64,000 nt of DNA from contig JAECRL010000002.1 in NCBI GenBank assembly GCA_016000265.1, forward strand, positions 186,001 through 250,000, in the 5' to 3' direction. The notes below the pieces were generated by a model that was not told the DNA's origin, searched no databases, and saw nothing but the letters and a program-made list of their open reading frames with translations. The first letter of the stretch is position 1, and every line of letters starts with the position of its first letter. Positions 56,006-64,000 of the stretch are shown here, one piece after another. The DNA comes from Burkholderiales bacterium (GTDB taxonomy: Bacteria > Pseudomonadota > Gammaproteobacteria > Burkholderiales > Burkholderiaceae_C). Position numbers and translations under genes: made by a program.

Positions 56006-57411
56006 AGCACGCCGTCAAGCACATCCATTTCGTGGGCATCGGGGGCGCCGGCATGAGCGGCATCGCCGAGATCCTGCACAACCTCGGCTACACGGTGTCG
56101 GGCTCCGACCAGTCCGACAGCGCCACCTCGCGCCGCCTGGCCTCGCTGGGCATCACCGTGCACATCGGCCACGAGGCCGCGCACATCGAGGGCGCCGAAG
56201 CCGTGGTCACGTCCACCGCCGTGAAGGGCGACAACCCCGAGGTCATCGCCGCGCGCGCACGCCGCATCCCCGTGGTGCCGCGCGCCGTCATGCTCGCCGA
56301 GCTGATGCGCCTGCGCCGCGGCATCGCCATCGCGGGCACGCACGGCAAGACCACCACCACCTCGCTGGTGACCTCCATCCTGGCCGAAGCCGGGGTCGAC
56401 CCGACCTTCGTGATCGGCGGCAAGCTCAACAGCGCGGGCGCCAACTCGGCCCTGGGCAAGGGTGAGTACATCGTGGTCGAGGCCGACGAATCCGACGCCT
56501 CCTTCCTCAACCTGCTGCCGGTGCTGTCGGTCGTCACCAACATCGACGCCGACCACATGGACACCTATGGCCATGACTTCGCCAAGCTCAAGCAGGCCTT
56601 CGTCGATTTCCTCCACCGCATGCCGTTCTACGGCTCGGCCATCCTGTGCGCCGACGACCCCGGCGTGCGCAGCATCATCCCGCTGATCTCGCGCCCGGTC
56701 ATCACCTACGGCTTTGGCGAAGACGCGCAGGTGCGCGCGGTCGACGTCGAGGCCCTGCCCGGCGGGCAGATGCGCTTCACCGTGCAGCGCCGCAATGGCA
56801 GCGTCATGCCCGACCTGGCCGTCACGCTCAACCTGCCGGGCCGCCACAACGTGCTCAACGCGCTGGCCGCCATCGCCGTGGCCACCGAGATCGAGCTGCC
56901 CGACGAGCCCATGGCCAAGGCCCTGGCCGCCTTCACCGGCGTGGGCCGGCGCTTCCAGCGTTTCGGCGATCACCCGGCCAAAGGCGGTGGGCAGTTTACG
57001 CTCATCGACGACTACGGCCACCACCCCGTGGAGATGGCCGCCGTCATCGCCGCCGCGCGTGGTGCCTTCCCGGGCCAGCGCCTGGTGCTGGCCTTCCAGC
57101 CGCACCGCTACACCCGCACCCGCGACTGTTTCGAGGACTTCGTCAAGGTGCTGGGCACCTCGGACGCCGTGCTGCTCACCGAGGTCTACAGCGCCGGTGA
57201 GTCCCCCATCGTGGCCGCAGACGGACGCGCCCTGACGCGCGCCGTGCGCGTGGCCGGCAAGGTCGAGCCCGTCTTCGTCGACGACGTGGCCGAGTTGCCG
57301 CAGGCCATCGCCGAGAACGCCCGCGGCGGCGACGTCGTCATCTGCATGGGCGCCGGCACCATCGGCGCCGTGGCGGCCAAGGTCGCCGAGTTGTTGAAGG
57401 AAGGCCACTGA
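56002..57411 (+). CDS. murC: UDP-MurNAc:L-alanine ligase
   Basis: A 469-residue Mur ligase starting at ATG 56002 within the murG stop. The N-terminal domain has [17 protein letters not shown], the ATP motif [10 protein letters not shown] is near residue 113, and [11 protein letters not shown] and [11 protein letters not shown] follow. The C-terminal domain has [19 protein letters not shown] and [11 protein letters not shown]. It performs the first amino-acid addition of the pentapeptide. Length is normal. Confidence 0.95.
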   Translation: MKHAVKHIHFVGIGGAGMSGIAEILHNLGYTVSGSDQSDSATSRRLASLGITVHIGHEAAHIEGAEAVVTSTAVKGDNPEVIAARARRIPVVPRAVMLAELMRLRRGIAIAGTHGKTTTTSLVTSILAEAGVDPTFVIGGKLNSAGANSALGKGEYIVVEADESDASFLNLLPVLSVVTNIDADHMDTYGHDFAKLKQAFVDFLHRMPFYGSAILCADDPGVRSIIPLISRPVITYGFGEDAQVRAVDVEALPGGQMRFTVQRRNGSVMPDLAVTLNLPGRHNVLNALAAIAVATEIELPDEPMAKALAAFTGVGRRFQRFGDHPAKGGGQFTLIDDYGHHPVEMAAVIAAARGAFPGQRLVLAFQPHRYTRTRDCFEDFVKVLGTSDAVLLTEVYSAGESPIVAADGRALTRAVRVAGKVEPVFVDDVAELPQAIAENARGGDVVICMGAGTIGAVAAKVAELLKEGH

Positions 57412-57412
57412 C

Positions 57413-58384
57413 ATGAGCCACGCCCTGTTGACCCCCTCCGTCGTCGATGCGAAGTCGCTCGGCCGCGTCGCCGTGCTGTTCGGCGGCACCTCCGCCGAGC
57501 GCGAGGTCTCGCTCATGTCGGGCTCCGGCGTGCTCCAGGCGCTGCTGTCTCAAGGGGTGGATGCCTTCAAGTTCGATCCGGCCGAGCGCCCGCTGCAAGA
57601 GCTCAAGGCCGAAGGCGTGAGCCGCTGCTTCATTGCCCTGCATGGCCGCGGTGGTGAAGACGGCACCGTGCAAGGGGCGCTGGAATTGCTGGGCATCCCC
57701 TACACCGGCTCGGGCGTGATGGCCTCCAGCATCGCCATGGACAAGGTCATGACCAAGCGCATCTGGCGCTTCGAGGGCCTGCCCACGCCGGACTGGCGCA
57801 TCGTCGCCAGCGCCCACGAGTGCGAGCAGGCCCTGGTGGCCCTGGGGGCGCCCATGATCGTCAAGCCCGCGCGCGAAGGCTCGTCCATCGGCCTGACCAA
57901 GGTGACCGACCCCGCCCAGTGCGCCCAGGCCTACGCGGCGGCCGCGAAACACGACCCCGAGGTCCTGTGCGAGCAGTTCATCGAGGGCGAAGAAACCACC
58001 TGCCCGATCCTGTTCGTGGACGGCCAGGCACGGGCGCTGCCGGTCATCCGCATCGTGGCCCCCGGTGGCAACTACGACTACCAGAACAAGTACTTCACCG
58101 ACGACGTGAAGTACCTGTGCCCCAGCCAGCTGGACGCGGCCGAAGAGGCCGAGATCCAGCGCGAGGTGGTGCGCGCCTTCAAGACCCTGGGCTGCCGCGG
58201 CTGGGCCCGCGCCGACGTGATGATTCGCCACACCGACCGCCAGCCCTTCCTGCTGGAGATCAACACCTCGCCGGGCATGACCGGCCACTCCCTGGTGCCC
58301 ATGTCGGCCAAGGTGGCCGGCCTGAGCTACGAACAACTCTGCGTGCACCTGCTGGCGTCAGCCAGCCTGGACAAGCAGGCCTGA
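57413..58384 (+). CDS. ddlB: D-alanine:D-alanine ligase B
   Basis: A 323-residue ATP-grasp ligase. It starts one base after the murC stop. Motifs are [66 protein letters not shown] and the metal-binding end [18 protein letters not shown]. It makes the dipeptide used by MurF. FtsQ follows after 25 bases. Confidence 0.95.
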   Translation: MSHALLTPSVVDAKSLGRVAVLFGGTSAEREVSLMSGSGVLQALLSQGVDAFKFDPAERPLQELKAEGVSRCFIALHGRGGEDGTVQGALELLGIPYTGSGVMASSIAMDKVMTKRIWRFEGLPTPDWRIVASAHECEQALVALGAPMIVKPAREGSSIGLTKVTDPAQCAQAYAAAAKHDPEVLCEQFIEGEETTCPILFVDGQARALPVIRIVAPGGNYDYQNKYFTDDVKYLCPSQLDAAEEAEIQREVVRAFKTLGCRGWARADVMIRHTDRQPFLLEINTSPGMTGHSLVPMSAKVAGLSYEQLCVHLLASASLDKQA

Positions 58385-58409
58385 GGACGCGAAGGACACC
58401 CACCCCGCC

Positions 58410-59285
58410 ATGCAAGCCGCCGCCGCCCTCCACCTGCCGCGCGAAGCCGACGAGGCGTCTCAGGACGTCCGCTGGATGAACGTGGCCACCTGCCTGCTGG
58501 TGGGGGTGGCGCTGTGTGCCTTGCTGGCCGCGGGCCTGCAGCGACTGGGGCGCCTGCCCTTCTTCAACCTCACCGAGGTGCGGCTCGAAGGCGACCTGGT
58601 GCGCAACAACCTGGCCACCGTGCGCGCCAACATCGTGCCGCGCCTGCCCGGTGGCTTCTTCCTGGTCGACCTGGCCCGCGCACGCGACGCCTTCGAGGCG
58701 GTGCCCTGGGTGCGCAAGGCCGTGGTGCGCCGCGTGTGGCCCAACGAGTTGCGCGTGCACCTCGAAGAACATCGCCCCGCCGCCTACTGGCAGCACGAAG
58801 ACCGCGATGACCAGCTCGTCAACACCTTCGGCGAGGTCTTCGACGCGAACCTCGGTGACGTCGAAGACGAGCACCTGCCCACCCTGGCCGCGCCCGCCAA
58901 CCCGTCTGCCGACCAGGCCCGCCTGATGCTGGACATGCTGCGCCGACTCCAGCCGGTGCTGCGCTCGCTGGGCGACATCGAGACCCTGCGCCTGACCGAG
59001 CGCGGCTCCTGGAGCGTGGAGCTGGACTCCGACGCCACGCTGATGCTGGGCCGCGGCAGCGACGACGAGGTGGTCGAGCGCACGCAGCGTTTCGTGCGCA
59101 CCTTGCCCGCGCTGCAACGCGACTACCCCGCACCGCTGTCGCACGCCGACCTGCGCTACCCCGAGGCCTACGCCGTCAAGCTGCGCGGCACGACGACCTT
59201 GCAAGACGACCTGAACAAACCGGGTGTGGCGCGCAAGCCAAGCAGCGCGCCCACCCGTTCCATCACCCCGAATCCCACTCGATAA
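58410..59285 (+). CDS. ftsQ: Cell division protein FtsQ
   Basis: A 291-residue bitopic divisome protein. A cytoplasmic N-terminus is followed by a membrane segment (VATCLLVGVALCALLAAGL, about 28-48) and a periplasmic POTRA domain starting FFNLTEVRLEGDLVRNN. The beta domain has PWVRKAVVRRVWPNELRVHL, and the motif RYPEAYAVKLRG is near the end. It joins FtsL and FtsB. ftsA follows after 12 bases. Confidence 0.92.
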   Translation: MQAAAALHLPREADEASQDVRWMNVATCLLVGVALCALLAAGLQRLGRLPFFNLTEVRLEGDLVRNNLATVRANIVPRLPGGFFLVDLARARDAFEAVPWVRKAVVRRVWPNELRVHLEEHRPAAYWQHEDRDDQLVNTFGEVFDANLGDVEDEHLPTLAAPANPSADQARLMLDMLRRLQPVLRSLGDIETLRLTERGSWSVELDSDATLMLGRGSDDEVVERTQRFVRTLPALQRDYPAPLSHADLRYPEAYAVKLRGTTTLQDDLNKPGVARKPSSAPTRSITPNPTR

Positions 59286-59297
59286 TCGACACACACC

Positions 59298-60527
59298 ATG
59301 GCCAAGGAATACAAGGATCTGGTTGTCGGACTCGACATCGGCACCGCCAAAGTGATGGCGGTCGTGGCCGAAGTCCTGCCTGGAGGCGACCTGCGGCTCG
59401 CCGGCCTCGGCGTCGCGCCCAGTCACGGCCTCAAGCGTGGCGTGGTGGTCAACATCGACGCCACCGTGCAGTCCATCCAGCAGGCTTTGAAAGAAGCCGA
59501 GCTCATGGCCGACTGCAAGATCAGCCGCGTGTGGACCGGCATCACCGGCAGCCACATCCGCGGCCAGAACTCCACCGGCATGGTCATCGTGCGGGACAAG
59601 GAAGTCGCGCCGCTGGACGTGCAGCGCGTGGTCGAGACCGCCAAGGCCATCAACATCCCCAATGACCAGCGCCTGCTGCTGGTCGAGCCGCAAGAGTTCA
59701 TCATCGACGGCCACGAGGTCAAAGAGCCGATCGGCATGAGCGGTGGGCGCCTGGAGGTCAAGGTCCACATCGTGACGGGCGCTCAAAGCGCCGCCGAGAA
59801 CATCGTCAAGTGCGTGCGCCGCTGCGGCCTCGAAGCCGAGCAGCTGGTGCTCAACCCCAGCGCGTCGTCGGCCGCAGTGCTGACCGAAGACGAGAAGTCG
59901 CTCGGCGTGGCCATGGTCGACATCGGCGCGGGCACCACGGACGTGTCGATCTTCACCGACGGCTCGGTGCGCCACACGGCGGTCATCCCGATTGCGGGCG
60001 ACCTCATCACCAGCGACATCGCCATGGCGCTGCGCACGCCCACCAAGGACGCCGAGGACATCAAGGTGGACTTCGGCGTGGCCAAGCAGCTGCTGGCCGA
60101 CCCGAACGAACACGTCGAGGTGCCCGGCCTGGGCGACCGCGCGCCGCGCATGCTCTCGCGTCAGGCCCTGGCCGGCGTGATCGAGCCGCGCGTCGAAGAG
60201 ATCTTCTCGCTGGTCCACCAGGTGATCCGCGAGTCGGGTTACGAAGAACTGCTGTCGTCCGGCATCGTCCTGACCGGTGGCTCGGCCGTCATGCCGGGCA
60301 TGGTCGAACTCGCCGAAGACATTTTCTTGAAGCCGGTGCGCAAGGGCACGCCCTTGTACTCCGGCGCACTGCACGACATGGTGGCCAGCCCGCGCTCGGC
60401 CACCGTCATGGGCTTGCTCGAAGAGGCAAGACTCGCGCGCATGCGCGGGATGAAGGCGGCGCAACAGGCAGGGTCGGTCCAGTCCCTGTTCGGTCGCGTG
60501 CGCGATTGGTTCGTGGGCAACTTCTGA
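59298..60527 (+). CDS. ftsA: Cell division protein FtsA
   Basis: A 409-residue actin-like ATPase that tethers FtsZ to the membrane. The phosphate-1 motif GLDIGTAKVMAVVAEV, the 1C domain with GVVVNIDATV, and the phosphate-2 motif VDIGAGTTDVSIFTDG are visible. The adenosine motif is GIVLTGGSAVMPGM. The C-terminal amphipathic membrane helix is FGRVRDWFVGNF. It sits between ftsQ and ftsZ as usual. Confidence 0.96.
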   Translation: MAKEYKDLVVGLDIGTAKVMAVVAEVLPGGDLRLAGLGVAPSHGLKRGVVVNIDATVQSIQQALKEAELMADCKISRVWTGITGSHIRGQNSTGMVIVRDKEVAPLDVQRVVETAKAINIPNDQRLLLVEPQEFIIDGHEVKEPIGMSGGRLEVKVHIVTGAQSAAENIVKCVRRCGLEAEQLVLNPSASSAAVLTEDEKSLGVAMVDIGAGTTDVSIFTDGSVRHTAVIPIAGDLITSDIAMALRTPTKDAEDIKVDFGVAKQLLADPNEHVEVPGLGDRAPRMLSRQALAGVIEPRVEEIFSLVHQVIRESGYEELLSSGIVLTGGSAVMPGMVELAEDIFLKPVRKGTPLYSGALHDMVASPRSATVMGLLEEARLARMRGMKAAQQAGSVQSLFGRVRDWFVGNF

Positions 60528-60594
60528 CAACACAACAGAAGCACCCACACAGGAAATTCAATTGGCAACTGCTTGAGACAAAGAGAGGTCTGAC

Positions 60595-61833
60595 ATGGCA
60601 ATCGAAATGATCGAATCCTTCGACATGGGCACGCAAATCAAGGTGATCGGCGTGGGCGGTGGCGGCGGCAACGCCGTCGAACACATGATCGCCGAGGGCG
60701 TGCAGGGCGTGCAGTTCATCTGCGCCAACACCGACCAGCAGGCGCTCAACCGCTCCAGCGCCGAGTTCCAGCTGCAGCTCGGTGACTCCGGCCTGGGCGC
60801 AGGCGCCAAGCCCGAAGCCGGCCGCGCCGCCGCCGAAGAAGCCGTGGACCAGATCCGCTCCGCCCTGGATGGCGCGCACATGGTGTTCATCACCGCCGGC
60901 ATGGGCGGTGGCACCGGCACGGGCGCCGCGCCCGTCATCGCCCGCGTTGCCAAGGAAATGGGCATCCTGACCGTGGGCGTGGTCACCAAGCCTTTCGAGT
61001 TCGAAGGCGGTCGCCGCATGAAGCAGGCCGACGCCGGCCTGGCCGAGCTGGAAGCCAACGTCGACTCGCTGATCGTCGTGCTCAACGAGAAGCTGCTGGA
61101 AGTGCTGGGCGACGACATCACCCAGGAAGAGGCCTTCAGCAAGGCCAACGACGTGCTCAAGAACGCCGTGGGTGGCATCTCCGACATCATCCACATCCCC
61201 GGCCTGGTCAACGTCGACTTCGAAGACGTCAAGACCGTGATGAGCGAGCCGGGCAAGGCCATGATGGGCACGGCCACCGCCGGCGGCCCGGACCGCGCCA
61301 CCAAGGCCGCCGAGGCCGCCGTGGCCTGCCCGCTGCTGGAGGGCATCGACCTGTCCGGCGCGCGTGGCGTGCTGGTGCTGATCGCCGCGGGCAAGTCCAA
61401 CTTCAAGCTGAGTGAGTCGCGCAACGCGATGAACACCATCCGCCGCTACGCCGCCGAAGACGCCCACGTCATCTACGGCACGGCCTACGACGAGAGCCTG
61501 GGCGACCAGCTGCGCGTGACCGTGATCGCCACCGGCCTGTGCGGTGCCAAGCGCCAGCAGGCCCCGATCACCGTGGTGCACAGCGCCCCGCAGGTCTTTG
61601 CCCGCACCGGCACCGACAACATCCCCGTGCTGACCCAGCCGGTGGGTCACGCCGCCCTGCACGGTGGCCACGCCAGCTCGTCCATGGGCCACGGCAACGA
61701 TTTCAGCGGCATGAACACGCCCAGCGTGTGGCGCTCGGGCCGCACCCAGGCCGCGGCCAAGGTCGACGCCCTGGCCAGCAACGGCATGGATGAAATCGAG
61801 ATCCCGGCTTTCCTGCGCAAGCAGGCCGACTGA
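60595..61833 (+). CDS. ftsZ: Cell division GTPase FtsZ
   Basis: A 412-residue tubulin homologue that forms the Z-ring. The tubulin signature GGGTGTG is at residues 104-110. IKVIGVGGGGGNAVEHM opens the nucleotide site, and the T7 loop reads LVNVDFEDVKTVM. A variable linker precedes the conserved C-terminal peptide DEIEIPAFLRKQ, which binds FtsA and other regulators. A 67-base gap with GAGAGG separates it from ftsA. A strong hairpin terminator lies about 70 bases downstream. Confidence 0.97.
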   Translation: MAIEMIESFDMGTQIKVIGVGGGGGNAVEHMIAEGVQGVQFICANTDQQALNRSSAEFQLQLGDSGLGAGAKPEAGRAAAEEAVDQIRSALDGAHMVFITAGMGGGTGTGAAPVIARVAKEMGILTVGVVTKPFEFEGGRRMKQADAGLAELEANVDSLIVVLNEKLLEVLGDDITQEEAFSKANDVLKNAVGGISDIIHIPGLVNVDFEDVKTVMSEPGKAMMGTATAGGPDRATKAAEAAVACPLLEGIDLSGARGVLVLIAAGKSNFKLSESRNAMNTIRRYAAEDAHVIYGTAYDESLGDQLRVTVIATGLCGAKRQQAPITVVHSAPQVFARTGTDNIPVLTQPVGHAALHGGHASSSMGHGNDFSGMNTPSVWRSGRTQAAAKVDALASNGMDEIEIPAFLRKQAD

Positions 61834-61905
61834 GGCCTCAAGCCCTCGTCGGGTGGGTGGACCCCCGCCCGGTGAGGCCCTCTTTGCCCGTCACCTCTCC
61901 GCCTT

Positions 61906-61935
61906 CCCCCTGTCCCGCCCGGGCAGGGGGCTTTT
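61906..61935 (+). terminator. Rho-independent terminator after ftsZ
   Basis: CCCCCTG (61906-61912) pairs with CAGGGGG (61924-61930); an inner CCC/GGG pair extends the stem, and CTTTT follows. It closes the dcw cluster and separates it from the convergent chemotaxis receptor gene. Confidence 0.75.
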
Positions 61936-61961
61936 GGCGTTGCCGCCAGGCGCCTGTTTGA

Positions 61962-63518
61962 TCAGGCCCCGACCTTGAACACCGCCACCGCGTCGGCCAG
62001 CTGGCGCGCTTGCTGACGCAGGCTCTCCGCGGCGGCCGACGTCTGCTCGACCAGCGCGGCATTTTGTTGCGTGGTCTGGTCCAGCTGCGAGACGGCCACG
62101 TTGATCTGGCCCACGCCCTGGCTTTGCTCGGTGCTCGACGAGCTGATTTCGGCGATCAGGTCGTTGACCTTGCGAACCTGCAGCACCACGTCCTGGATGG
62201 TCCGCCCCGCGCCGTTGACCTGGGCCGTGCCTTGTTCGACCTTCTCCACGCTGTCCGTGATCAGGCCCTTGATTTCGCGGGCGGCGTTGGCGCTGCGTTG
62301 CGCCAGGGAGCGCACCTCGCTGGCCACCACCGCGAAGCCACGGCCTTGCTCGCCCGCCCGTGCGGCTTCCACCGCGGCGTTCAGTGCCAGGATGTTGGTC
62401 TGGAAGGCGATGCCGTCGATCACGCTGATGATGTCGGCGATGCGTCGGCTGGACTCCTGGATGCCCGTCATGGTTTGCACCACCGCGTCGACGTCGCTGC
62501 CGCCTTGTGAGGCCACGCTGGTGGCCTGCATCGCCAGCTGGTTGGCCTGGCGGGCGTTGTCGGAATTGGTGCGAACGGTGTCGTTCATCTGCTGCATGGA
62601 GGCGGCGGTCTCCTGCAGGCTGGCCGCCTGGTGTTCGGTGCGGCCCGACAGGTCGGAGTTGCCCTGGGCGATTTCCGAGGACGCTGTCACGATGGATTCG
62701 GTGCTCTGGCGGATGCCCCGCACCACGTCGGACAGGCTGGCTGTCATGCGGTTGAGCGAGGTCACCAGCTGGCCCAGTTCGTCCTGGCTGTCGACCCGGG
62801 CCTGGCGGGTCAGGTCACCGGCGGCCACGGCCTCGCTCTGGTCGAGGGCCTGCGTCAGCGGGCGGGTGATCGACTGGCGGATGCGAACGGACAGCACACC
62901 CGCGATGGCGGCGGCCACACCGAAGGCGCCGATGAGCTGCCACAAGGCGCTGCGGTAGGCGTCGCGCGAGGCCTGGATGGCGGCTTGCATGCCCTCGACG
63001 TTCACGGCGATGGACTTGTCCAGCGCGGCCATCAAGGCCACGAACTGCTCACCCGACTCGCCCGTCGCCAGCTTGCGGGCTTCGGCGAACTGCGCTTCGC
63101 CGGCGTTGGAGGCTTCGATGAGGCGGGCGTCGGTTTGCTTCCACGCCGTGATGTGTGATTTGACCGTTTCGAACAGCTGGCGCTCGGCGTCGCTGCTGAT
63201 CAAAGACTCGTACTTGGCGATCAGGGCCGGCAAGGTCTCCTTTTCGATCTTCATCATGATTTCGGCCTGGGCGCGCTTGCCAGCTTCATCGGGCTCCAGC
63301 ACGTGGCGCAGCGCGACTCGCCGTTCGTGGTTGAGCGAGCCGCGCAATTGATCCAGTGCCTCGATGCTGGGCAGCCAGTTGTCGGCGATGTCTTCGGAGT
63401 TGGCATTCATGCGCTGGGTTTGCAGCACCCCCACGCCCGCCACGAAAAGCATGAGCACGACCATGAAACCAAAACCGGCGCCCAGGCGGGTTCCGATGCG
63501 CATCTGACTCAGCCACAT
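61962..63518 (-). CDS. Methyl-accepting chemotaxis protein
   Basis: A 518-residue receptor starting at ATG 63518; the frame beyond it starts at a TTG. A first membrane segment (about 10-36) and a second (about 188-210) bracket a ~150-residue helical periplasmic sensor, like the 4HB_MCP/TarH type. HAMP follows ([21 protein letters not shown]). The signalling domain has the conserved hairpin tip [20 protein letters not shown], with flanking methylation helices. There is no C-terminal pentapeptide for CheR/CheB binding. Ligand unknown, and no che genes are adjacent. Confidence 0.92.
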   Translation of the reverse strand: MWLSQMRIGTRLGAGFGFMVVLMLFVAGVGVLQTQRMNANSEDIADNWLPSIEALDQLRGSLNHERRVALRHVLEPDEAGKRAQAEIMMKIEKETLPALIAKYESLISSDAERQLFETVKSHITAWKQTDARLIEASNAGEAQFAEARKLATGESGEQFVALMAALDKSIAVNVEGMQAAIQASRDAYRSALWQLIGAFGVAAAIAGVLSVRIRQSITRPLTQALDQSEAVAAGDLTRQARVDSQDELGQLVTSLNRMTASLSDVVRGIRQSTESIVTASSEIAQGNSDLSGRTEHQAASLQETAASMQQMNDTVRTNSDNARQANQLAMQATSVASQGGSDVDAVVQTMTGIQESSRRIADIISVIDGIAFQTNILALNAAVEAARAGEQGRGFAVVASEVRSLAQRSANAAREIKGLITDSVEKVEQGTAQVNGAGRTIQDVVLQVRKVNDLIAEISSSSTEQSQGVGQINVAVSQLDQTTQQNAALVEQTSAAAESLRQQARQLADAVAVFKVGA

Positions 63519-63602
63519 GATCGATCCTGTTCGCTGGATTGTTATCAACTCTAGCGATATCGGCCACCTGGGCCCGGGCTGGAGGCCTGGGCTGTGGAAA
63601 AT

Positions 63603-64000
63603 TCACGCGCCTTCGGTCGGTGGGTTGTGCACAAGCGATGACAAACCCAGTTCACGCTCCCGCGCCCGGCCGATGGCCTGACCGATGGCCGGCCCTTTGA
63701 GGCCCGCAGCGAGCGCCTCGGCGGACACCTGGGCGGTGTCCACCGCCAGCACGCAGGCCAACGCGGCGCCCAGGCGGGGCCGCGGGGGGTAGGGGCGGTC
63801 TTCGAACCCCAGGCGGCCGCGGGCGTCGCACTCGCAGGCCAGCAGCACCTCGGCGAAGCGATCGGGTTTGCGCAAGGCGTCGCAGCGCTCCAGCAGGCGC
63901 AGCAGCGCCGCGGCCCCGAGCTCGCCGCTGCGGTGGATGTTGCCGTGCTCGCGCGCGACCACCTCGGCCAGCTCCCGGCAGTCGTTGGGCACCCGCAGTC
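63603..64000 (-). CDS. cca: CCA tRNA nucleotidyltransferase, C-terminal part (cut by window edge)
   Basis: The frame enters from the right edge and ends at 63603; about 132 residues are visible. RVPNDCRELAEVVAREH and ALRKPDRFAEVLLACECDAR, with PRPRLGAALA after it, match the C-terminal region of bacterial Cca enzymes that add the 3'-CCA end to tRNA; this part binds the tRNA elbow. The catalytic N-terminal part lies outside the window, so the family variant (with or without an HD domain) cannot be told. It is 84 bases upstream of the receptor gene and on the same strand. Confidence 0.8.
   Translation of the reverse strand, partial: LRVPNDCRELAEVVAREHGNIHRSGELGAAALLRLLERCDALRKPDRFAEVLLACECDARGRLGFEDRPYPPRPRLGAALACVLAVDTAQVSAEALAAGLKGPAIGQAIGRARERELGLSSLVHNPPTEGA

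Overview
The window is GC-rich (by eye about 68-72% in most genes) and looks like the chromosome of a betaproteobacterium of the order Burkholderiales. This rests on the composition, the mra/fts/mur gene order, the TPP-riboswitch thi operon with a ThiD-ThiE fusion, and family-level resemblance of most proteins. I cannot name a genus. No rRNA, tRNA, CRISPR array, insertion sequence or integrase was recognised.

Layout. 1-5607 (minus): an acyl-CoA catabolic operon, read 3-hydroxyacyl-CoA dehydrogenase > two acyl-CoA dehydrogenases > acyl-CoA ligase > glutaryl-CoA dehydrogenase (cut by the window edge), with a divergent LysR regulator (5727-6644). 6771-18250 (plus): an orphan type VI secretion vgrG island. 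It holds a full vgrG with a transthyretin-like tip, a lipase effector with a Tli4-like lipoprotein immunity protein, a second 5'-truncated copy of the vgrG 3' part with a different tip, a DUF4123 adaptor, two tandem DUF3304 lipoproteins and a Tle1 phospholipase effector. 18290-26509: an esterase and metR (minus), a dienelactone hydrolase, an adaptor/permease/ATPase ABC export set, and metE behind a MetR-type box. 26599-30388: a DUF1800/DUF1501 pair and a hotdog-fold protein. 30445-34526: bioB, an SRPBCC protein, a cytochrome b561-type protein and an orphan sensor kinase. 34604-40682 (minus): TPP riboswitch > thiC > thiO > thiS > thiG > thiDE. 40755-43541 (minus): a small secreted protein and feoA-feoB plus a small Cys-containing membrane protein, with a Fur-type box upstream. 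43823-61833 (plus): the complete dcw cluster mraZ-rsmH-ftsL-ftsI-murE-murF-mraY-murD-ftsW-murG-murC-ddlB-ftsQ-ftsA-ftsZ, closed by a hairpin terminator. 61962-64000 (minus): a chemotaxis receptor and the 3' end of a CCA tRNA nucleotidyltransferase gene.

The most unusual part is the vgrG island. A 1288-bp stretch of vgrG (8398-9685) is repeated almost perfectly at 12813-14100; I see two differing bases. The repeats flank a lower-GC module of tip, lipase and immunity gene. I infer that a new VgrG tip/effector/immunity cassette was inserted into an older vgrG-DUF4123-DUF3304-Tle1 locus, leaving the old tip stranded downstream. Recombination between the repeats would delete 4415 bp and restore a VgrG carrying the old tip. 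The DUF3304 genes show a second, smaller tandem duplication whose breakpoint gave the second copy the first ~25 residues of the effector Tle1.

In the dcw cluster most genes overlap by 1-4 bases, which suggests translational coupling. Exceptions are a duplicated 86-bp unit that creates a 29-codon ORF between ftsW and murG, and a low-complexity acidic/proline insertion in MurD.
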